DNA from: Candidatus Omnitrophota bacterium
GTDB lineage: Bacteria; Omnitrophota; Gorgyraeia; Duberdicusellales; 4484-171
Length of the DNA: 9,590 nucleotides
Assembly: GCA_023818995.1 (NCBI GenBank)
Contig: JAMWDA010000055.1
Coordinates: forward strand, 1 to 9,590
Direction of reading: 5' to 3'
Part shown: positions 1-8,000 of the stretch, in pieces
Position numbering within the stretch: position 1 is the stretch's first letter
Layout of the letters: every line of letters begins with the position of its first letter
Position numbers and translations under genes: made by a program
Notes under the pieces: generated by a model
Told to the model about the DNA's origin: nothing
Databases searched by the model: none
What the model saw: only the letters and a program-made list of their open reading frames with translations

Positions 1-112
1 ACAAAATGGAAATGGAATGAGGATAGGGGGAAATATAAAATAGGACCACCTCAGCTTATCTTTTCATTTATGGATGTGTGAAAAAATGGGTAAACTCCAG
101 GAAAAATTATAT

Positions 113-140
113 TTGACAAAAGATATTCAAATGATATAAT
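113..140 (+). promoter_or_regulatory. sigma70-type promoter of the TpsB transporter gene
   Basis: A consensus -35 hexamer TTGACA (113-118) is followed after 16 bp by a consensus -10 TATAAT (135-140). The -10 is preceded by TG plus one base (132-134), so it is also an extended -10. Transcription should start near 147. The upstream in-frame ATG at 139-141 overlaps the -10 box and would not be in this transcript, which decides the start of the downstream gene in favour of ATG 166. No operator-like repeat is seen around it. Confidence 0.8.
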
Positions 141-165
141 GCAGATATCTGTTAGTATAGACAAA

Positions 166-1866
166 ATGAAGATAAAATTATTTTTTGTTTGTATTTTTCT
201 CTCCTTATTTTTCTCCTCGGGATTCACTCAAGTTCCTCCCTCAATTGGTGGTTTAGAGAGGATTGAAAAGGATATAGAAAAGAAGAAAGAATTAGAAGAA
301 AGGATTATAAAAGAGAAAGAGAAGGAAGAAGAGTTTGTTATTGAGGAAGAAAAGGTTCCTTTAGAAGAAGAAAAGAAGATACTTATTAATAAGATAGAGG
401 TTAGAGGGGTAACACTTATATCACAGGAAATAATTAATGGGATAATTTTTGATTACCAAGGTAAAGAACTATCTTTGAAGGATATGCGGAAGATATGTGA
501 CCTCATTACCGATGAGTATAGAAAGATTGGTTATCTAACCTCGCGAGCTTATTTACCACCCCAGACCATAAAAGATGGTCTTCTTGTTATAATGGTTATA
601 GAGGGTAAAGTAGGAGAAATAAGCATTCAGGGAAACCGCTTTTTTAAGACGCCCTTACTAAAAAAAAATTTAAAGATTAAACCCGGCCAAATATTTGATT
701 ACGGTTTACTTCAGAAGTCTATAAGAATAATAAATGAACATCCCGATAGATTTGTTAAAGCGGTATTGGTGCCGGGTAAGGAGACGGGCATTACTGATAT
801 AGTATTAGATGTAAAGGATAATTTGCCTTTACATTTTGGATTCGACTACGATAATTTTGGTTCAACATACATAGATAAGGATAGATACTCTGTGAATTTT
901 GAACATAATAATCTTTTAGGATACGATGACCGGCTAAACATAAAATTACAGCGATCACAAGCTGATTATTACCAACTTAAGAATTTTAACTACCTTTTTC
1001 CTATTTATAGAGATTGGAATATAGGTGGATACTATGGTTATAGTAAGAATAAGTTAGGTGGTGATTACGAGGATTTAGATATAAGAGGTAAGTCAAGAAC
1101 AGCAGGGTTATTTTTTAACCATCGCTTAATTAACGAGTATAACTTAGATTTAACTTTAAATTTTGGGTTTGATTACAAACATATCCTTAACTATATCGCG
1201 GGAGAAAGAACTTCAAGAGATGAAGTAAGATTATTTAAGTTGGGTGTAGATATTGATAATTTAGATAAATTTGGTAGAACAATTTTTACTATAGAAGGTG
1301 ATTTAGGCGTTCCTCATATTTTAGGAGGAGTTTCCTCAAAAGACCCTTATGCTACCAGAGAAGGAGCGGGGGGAAAATTTTCCAAGTTAGTAACTAATAT
1401 CTATAGATTACATCCTTTGCCTTTATCTTCTTCCCTATTACTTAAAAATCAATTTCAGTTTTCTAACTACAATCTTCTTTCTGTAGAACAATTTCAAATT
1501 GGAGGTATAACCAATGTGAGAGGTTATCCTTCTGCCGAGTATAGTGGAGATAAGGGTTTATCTACATCGGTAGAGTGGTCATTCCCGTTTTACGGTATAC
1601 CTAAAACTACAAGAGTTCCCTTTTCTAAAGCGACAGTATACTCTGCTACCAGATTTATGTTATTTTACGATTGGGCTACTACGCATTTAAATAGAGTATT
1701 AGCCGGTGAAAAAAAACATCAGACTCTAAAAGGTTGGGGATTTGGTGTGCGTTTAAATTTACCTGAGAATTTTTATGCTCGAGTTGAATTTGCTTACCCT
1801 TTAGGTAAAACCCCTTCCGATAGCGATCATCTTCATACCTATTTAAATTTAGGTAAAAGTTTTTGA
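166..1866 (+). CDS. Two-partner secretion outer-membrane transporter (TpsB, FhaC/ShlB/HecB family)
   Basis: Predicted Omp85-superfamily transporter that moves the neighbouring FHA-like exoprotein across the outer membrane. Numbering is from ATG 166 (566 aa). Residues 1-22 form a signal peptide (MKIK, then a hydrophobic core, ending SSGFTQ). Residues about 31-71 are a Glu/Lys-rich, probably helical segment. POTRA_2-type domain 1 spans about 72-147 and POTRA 2 about 149-219. The ShlB-type 16-strand barrel runs from about 221 to the end. The family-defining lid-loop motif is VRGY at 451-454, in the context GGITNVRGYPSAEY. The partner barrel motif is FYDWA, with D502 as the likely salt-bridge residue. 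The chain ends in LGKSF, a terminal Phe typical of outer-membrane barrels recognised by BamA. Length fits the family (about 550-600 aa). ATG 139 would add nine residues but sits in the promoter -10, and ATG 166 gives the cleaner signal peptide. No Shine-Dalgarno sequence is visible. Family assignment is firm; the pairing with the downstream gene is inferred from adjacency. Confidence 0.93.
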   Translation: MKIKLFFVCIFLSLFFSSGFTQVPPSIGGLERIEKDIEKKKELEERIIKEKEKEEEFVIEEEKVPLEEEKKILINKIEVRGVTLISQEIINGIIFDYQGKELSLKDMRKICDLITDEYRKIGYLTSRAYLPPQTIKDGLLVIMVIEGKVGEISIQGNRFFKTPLLKKNLKIKPGQIFDYGLLQKSIRIINEHPDRFVKAVLVPGKETGITDIVLDVKDNLPLHFGFDYDNFGSTYIDKDRYSVNFEHNNLLGYDDRLNIKLQRSQADYYQLKNFNYLFPIYRDWNIGGYYGYSKNKLGGDYEDLDIRGKSRTAGLFFNHRLINEYNLDLTLNFGFDYKHILNYIAGERTSRDEVRLFKLGVDIDNLDKFGRTIFTIEGDLGVPHILGGVSSKDPYATREGAGGKFSKLVTNIYRLHPLPLSSSLLLKNQFQFSNYNLLSVEQFQIGGITNVRGYPSAEYSGDKGLSTSVEWSFPFYGIPKTTRVPFSKATVYSATRFMLFYDWATTHLNRVLAGEKKHQTLKGWGFGVRLNLPENFYARVEFAYPLGKTPSDSDHLHTYLNLGKSF

Positions 1867-1937
1867 AATAGATAAGTTTTTTTTAATTACCCAATATTAT
1901 TAAGTGAATAAATGTAATATTTCCAATAGTTTCCATA

Positions 1938-1993
1938 TTTTTTAAAAAAATTGTAAGCGTTTCTTGACAAAAGTTTAATAAATATGTTATATT
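1938..1993 (+). promoter_or_regulatory. Promoter of the TpsA exoprotein gene, with A/T-tract upstream element
   Basis: A -35 TTGACA (1964-1969) and a -10 TATATT (1988-1993) are separated by 18 bp. TG at 1985-1986 makes an extended -10 (TGnTATATT). A T6A7 tract (1938-1950) lies where an UP element would sit, roughly 50-60 bp upstream of the predicted start point. Transcription would begin near 2000, only about 2-4 bases before the ATG at 2003, so the mRNA is expected to be leaderless or nearly so. The exoprotein gene therefore need not depend on read-through from the transporter gene. Confidence 0.7.
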
Positions 1994-2002
1994 TGGTTAA
2001 TT

Positions 2003-5000
2003 ATGTTGAAGAGTAAACTTAAGATATTTTGCATAATTTTTCTTTTCTCTTTTTTCTTTATCAGCTCTTCCTATAGCCTACCTGAAGTAAAAGAGGTTAT
2101 TGCTGGGGAAGCGGAATTTATTAAGGAAGGGGATAATTTAGTTGTAGATATTTCCACGAACAAGATGATAGCTAACTATCACAGTTTTTCTATAGGGGTA
2201 AGGGAGGGAGTTTATTTTAGGCAACCGGATAGTAGTAGTGTAGCATTGAACAGGGTAGTAGGTAGTGAGCCATCTAACATAATGGGTAGATTAAGTGCAA
2301 ATGGGAAGGTATTTTTAGTTAATCCTAATGGTATAGTATTTGGTAAGGATTCAAGGGTAGATGTAGGGGGATTAGTAGCCTCTACGTTAGATATAAGTGA
2401 TGAAGATTTTTTAAGTGGTAGGTATAGATTTAGTGGAAGGGGTAGTTATATAATAAATGAGGGGGATATAAAGAGTTCACCTGGTGGGTATGTAGTTTTT
2501 ATTTCAAAGGTTATAGATAATGGTGGTTATATAGAGGCGAAATTAGGGAGTGTTGGGTTAGGTTGTGGAGAGAAGGTGGTATTGGATTTGGATGATGGGG
2601 GATGGATAAGTGTGGTGGTAGAGGAGGCTCTTGGAGAAGGGTTATTAGATGGGAGTGGTAACAAGGTAGATACAGTTATAAATAACCGTGGTAAGATAAA
2701 TGCAGATGGAGGTAGGGTTATATTAACTGCCAAGGTATTAAACAAGGTATTTGATTATGCTATAAATAATTCTGGGATAATTGAGGCAAAGAATTTAGTT
2801 GAGCATAATGGCGAAGTTCAGTTAGTAGGTGAAGGAGCAGACATTATAAATAAAGGAAGCATATTAGCAGGCGAGGTGGAAGTTAGAGGTAAAGAATCTA
2901 ATTTCATAAATGAAGGGGAAATTTTTGCTTCTAAAGTAGATATTAATATTGATGAAAGTACGATAAATAAAGGTATGGTTTCTACTGATGGTATAGCGGA
3001 TAGAATAAATGGGGGAGAGATTTTAATTGATGCTAAAGTGGTTTTACAAGATGGGTATATTTCTTCTAATGCTTATGAAGGTGGCAGGGCAGGAGAGATT
3101 GCTATTATTTCCACTACAGAGACTACCTTAGCTGACTCTTCCACTACTGAGGCGCGTGCTTTAGGATTAGTAGGTAATGGAGGAAGAATTATTATTAATT
3201 CAAAAAGTGGTAATACATTTGTAGATAAAGGTGCGGTGATTGATGTATCCGCTGGACTTTTAAAAGGTAATGCTGGATTTATTGAGATAAGTGCCTATAA
3301 GCAGTTAGGATTTTATGGAATTTTATCAGGAAGAGCACCTCCAGGATACAAAATAGCCACATCTATATTTGACCCTCAAACTCTATATATAAGTGGAGAG
3401 ATTAATTCTCATCTTACTGTATATTCACAGGATGATATTATTATTAATGGTGATATAAGTTTAGATAGCGGTATAATTCTTGTTCTTTTAGCTGACCACA
3501 AGAGTGCCAAAGATTGGGATATAGAGAGTCCTGGTATTGGAGCGATAGTTAATCAAGGTAACTATCTTATTTCAGCGAAAGAGGGAGCAACTAATACTTA
3601 CCTTATTTTAGAAGCAGGCTCAGGTATTGGCAGTTCAGAAAATCCTATCTTTACTAATATCCACAATTTATCTGTTTACCAACAATCATTTTTAGATGGA
3701 CAACCATCGGAAATTTATATTTCCCAAGGGAATTTACCTCTTAATATTTTAGGTATATACAATTTTGTTTCTCACGGTGACATATTTATTAGGGCAGAGG
3801 ATGATATTAACATTTATTCAAGTATTGTATCTATAGGAGATATTAATATATCCGCTAAGAATATTTATTTAAATTCTATAGCTGATATAGTTACTTCTTC
3901 AAGTGCAAGGATTAGTTTAGAGTCAGAAGGTGAGATAACTAATAAAGATTTAGGCAAAGATTTTTCTTGGTTAGGTCTTTTAGGTTACTGGAGTTTTGAT
4001 GAGGGAGAAGGTAGTATCGTTTATGATTTAAGTGGTAATGGTTTTAATGGTTCAATTATTGGTAATCCTTCTTGGGTTGAGGGTATATCAGTTAAAGCAT
4101 TAGATTTTGATGGTTTCACCTATGTAGATGTAGGTTCAAACTTAGGATTAGGGAGTAGTCCATTTACCATTGTTCTTTGGTATAAAGGAACGCAAAATGC
4201 AGCCTATGTAGGTTTAGCCGGAGCAACTGTGGGTTGGCAAGTAGGTTATACGATGGAGAATCACTACGGTAGGCTTCAAAGTTGGGTAAACGATGATAAG
4301 GATCTAAGTAATGCCTATATAAACGATGGTGTATGGCATCAATTAGTTATGGTAAGAGATGGTTCACAGGGTAGTATATATATTGATGGTATTTTGGATA
4401 GTAGTTTTGAAACCTCTTCTGGTTCAGTCGATTCTGATTATAATTTCTGGATAGGTGGTTGGGGTAATCCTCGCTATATACCTCTGCGACTTACTCAAGG
4501 AGTAATTGATGAGGTGCGAGTTTATAATCGAGCTTTATCTTCCCAGGATATATATTATCTTTTCTCTTTTCCTATCCAATTAAAAGGGGAAGGGTTAATT
4601 TCTGCTGGCGAAGTCTGTCTTTTGGCACAAAAAGGCATAGATGTAAAACTTAAAGCTAATTATTTACAAGCAGGTAATTTCGGAGAGGGTAAGCTATATA
4701 TTAACAATATTGGCGATTTAACTTTGAAAGATATCTTAGGCTATCCCGGCTCGTTATACAATGCTGGTGGGGATATCTATATATATACTTCTTCTAATCT
4801 GTATATTGAGGATAATATTTATAGCGAACCTGATGGTAGCTTAATAACTCTTTCCGCGGGAGAAGATATAGTGTTAGATGAGTGTAATATAAGTTCAGAC
4901 GTTTATGACGAGGATATAGAAGATTTTTCTCCCATAATCGTAGATAGCATAAGTTTATATGCGGGAAAAGATATAATCATAAATAATGCGAGGATAACCT

Positions 5001-8000
5001 CCTTTGCCGAGATATATGAGGAGATATTACCTCAAATAATCACAGGTAGTATCTATTTACAGGCAGGTAGAGATATAGTTTTAGATAGTGGATTGATTTA
5101 TACAGAAATTTACGGAGGGCTTGAATCTGCTTTGGCTGGGGATATTACCCTTACTACTTTAGGAGGAGACATAAAACTAAATGGCTACTCTTCAATTTAC
5201 AGTATAGTAGAAGTGTATAGCGATAGCAATTTAGAGGCAAATTCAGGTAATATTTATTTAGATGCTTATAAAGGTATTGTTGTTGAGCAAGAATATCAAC
5301 AAGAAGAGGGAATCAATATTTATTCTTATGCTTATGGTAATGGCGGTTATCAAAGTGGGGAAGTAGTAAGAGTTAACTCAGGAGAGATTAGTTTAAATAC
5401 CCAAGATGGTGATATTATCTTAGAGAATATTAATCTTGGTTCCCGGGCAGTAGGAAGCGCAATGGGAGGTGACATTGGGAGTATTTCTATAGGGCAATCA
5501 GGAAAAGTTATAATAAGAGCAGTAGGTAATATAAAGATAAGCGAGGGTAGCTCGCTAATACTTTCTAAGGCAGAAGCATATGATGCTGAGGAAGCGATAG
5601 CTACCTCAGGTGATTTAGAGTTCTATGCCCTCGGAGATATTTCCATAGATGTAGATTACTTGTCTGAGGAAGGAAATATCGGTTCTTATGCCCAAGCTTA
5701 TAATACTTACTATGGTTATGCTTATTCAGGAAAAGTTTCTTTAGAGGCTTTAGGTGATATAAATATAGGCAGGAATAATATTGCTCCTTATATTGGTTCT
5801 TATGCAAGTAGTTATGCAAATATTTATGGAGATGATGAGCCTATTGCTGAGGCTCAATCTAAAGAGGTTAGTTTAGTTTCTCAAGGGAATATTTATGTGG
5901 CTAACTACCTTTACTCTTTAGCCGAAGAAAGTTTCCCTGAAATGTATAGGATAGGAGATGTAGGAGATGTAGTGATTAAGGCAGAAAGATATATACAATT
6001 AACTGGTAGTGGTGTTTTTGGTAAAGGAATCTATTTATTAGCTGATAATAATGAAGATGGCCAAGGTTCGCTTTATCTTGATTATGGGACTAATTTAATC
6101 GCTTACGAGCACCATTTGAAAGGAGCCAATATATCGTATTTATATGAGTATATAGAGAGTGACACCAATGAGGATGGATTTCCTGAAAGTGTAGATTTAT
6201 ATTTTGATTTAGATAGTGAAGTATACGTAGTATTATTTACTCCTGATGAAACAAATTTACTTAGCTTAGAGCTAAATTCTACATCTTTAAATGGCATTGT
6301 GATAGATAGTGATGTAGTCCGTGATGATTTTATTAGTTTATCCGCATTAGGAGATATAAGAGGAGAAGAAGTTGTTTTAAAAACCCCTCAATTAAATCTT
6401 TATGCTAACAATATTAATGTTGTAACTGATACAGATGAATTATATGCTAACGCTAAAGGAAATATTTATGTTAAGGATATTGGGAGTATAACCCTTCAAG
6501 ATATCAATGCTGAGGATACTGTTCAAATTTATTCTATCGGTGATATATGGGTAAATCATGTTTTTGCAAATAACATAACTCTTACTTCAGAGGAAGGAGC
6601 AATAATTGATTCTAATGGAGAGGATATAAATATTGAAGGAGACAATTTATTCCTTTATGCTAATGTGATTGGCGAAGAGGAAAATCCCTTAGAGACGAGT
6701 ATAAATTGTTTAGAAGCGAATTCCTATGAATCTAATATAAATTTAGTTAACGATAAAGATCTATGTATACGCTTAGTAGAAGGAGGAAGTGTTTATATTC
6801 ATTCCTTAGGAGATTTATATTTAGGTTCAATATATGCTTATTATGTAGAGTTGGTCTCGGAAGGAGCAATTATTGGTAGGGAAGATAATTTAATAGGAGC
6901 GTATGAGATAAATCTACAAGCTAATAATGGTATCGGGGATAGTTCTTTAGGTTATCCTATAAATACTTACACTTATTCGGGATTTAGTGTATATGCCGAG
7001 AATAAAAATAGCGGTTCAATTCATATAGTTGAACACTCACCTTTTAATTATTTTGTTGTTTCTAATGAAGCTGAGGAGGGAATGATAATTATAGAGCAAG
7101 TAGATGGAGATGAATATGCATACCTATATTTAGGAAATATTTCTACTAAAAAGGGTGATATAAATATTAATTCTTGGGGTACGATTTTTATTATAGGCGA
7201 TGAAGAAGAAGGAGGAGGTATTTTCTCTCAAGGTGGTAATATTAATTTAATTGCTAATGATTTTGAAATCTGGGCTCCTATAGTTTCTGAGCAAGGTAAT
7301 ATTGTTTTGGCTAATGCCACTGATTTAAGGTCAATTGTTATAGGTAAGAATACAGAAGATGATGATTTGGAGATAGATGGTAATGAATTAAATCGTATAG
7401 AGACTAAAGGAGTAATTACTATAGGTTCTTCTTCAGCAGGGAAAATAAATATATACGATAGTAGCTTGGAGACAGATTTAGTTATTTTAAGTAACGATAG
7501 TATAAATATTGATGATTTAAATGTAGTAGGTACTATCACAGGGGTAGCCAATGGTGATAGTCGTTTAGGCGCAATAACTACCAGTGGATTGAGTTTTATA
7601 AATTTTAGGGGAGATATAATTATTTTAGGAGGAACTATAGAATCTTACGGAGAAGTAAATATTGTAGCTACTACTGGCTCTATATTAGGGGAAGGCGAAG
7701 GAAAACACATAATAGCTCATAACAATGTTCTTCTGGAAGCAAAAGACGTGATTGGATTAATAGAACAACCTTTAGATATTCTATTAACTAATGGAGAATT
7801 AGGAGTAATTATATATGGTGAGATTGAGGGAGTAAGTGGTGTTTTAGAAGGTAGCACGCCTTCAGGCTCAATAGTTCTTGTTAATAAGCCTACCGGTAAA
7901 GTTTATTTTAATAATAATGAAGTTGTTTATTATGAGCCTGAACCTCAGCCTGAGCCCGAGCCAGAGTTGGAACCCGAGCCTAAACCTGAGCCAATAGAGG

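Noticed and set aside
1..81. An open frame of 26 codons ending in TGA at 79-81 that could be the 3' end of an upstream gene.
   Set aside because: It is too short to tell from chance in AT-rich DNA. It shows no recognisable motif, and another frame (from base 2 to a stop at 41-43) is equally plausible.
1893..1921. Inverted repeat AATATTA/TAATATT after the transporter gene.
   Set aside because: It is an AT-only 7-bp stem without a T-run, expected by chance in this composition.
2527..2745. Reverse-strand open frame of 72 codons inside the exoprotein gene.
   Set aside because: It is a shadow of the strongly G-biased coding strand, with low-complexity Pro/Ser/Thr/Leu product and no promoter.
7228..7551. 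Reverse-strand open frame of 107 codons inside the exoprotein gene.
   Set aside because: It is fully contained in a well-supported repeat-rich coding region. Its product has no recognisable domain and mirrors the Asn/Ile/Asp-rich repeats.
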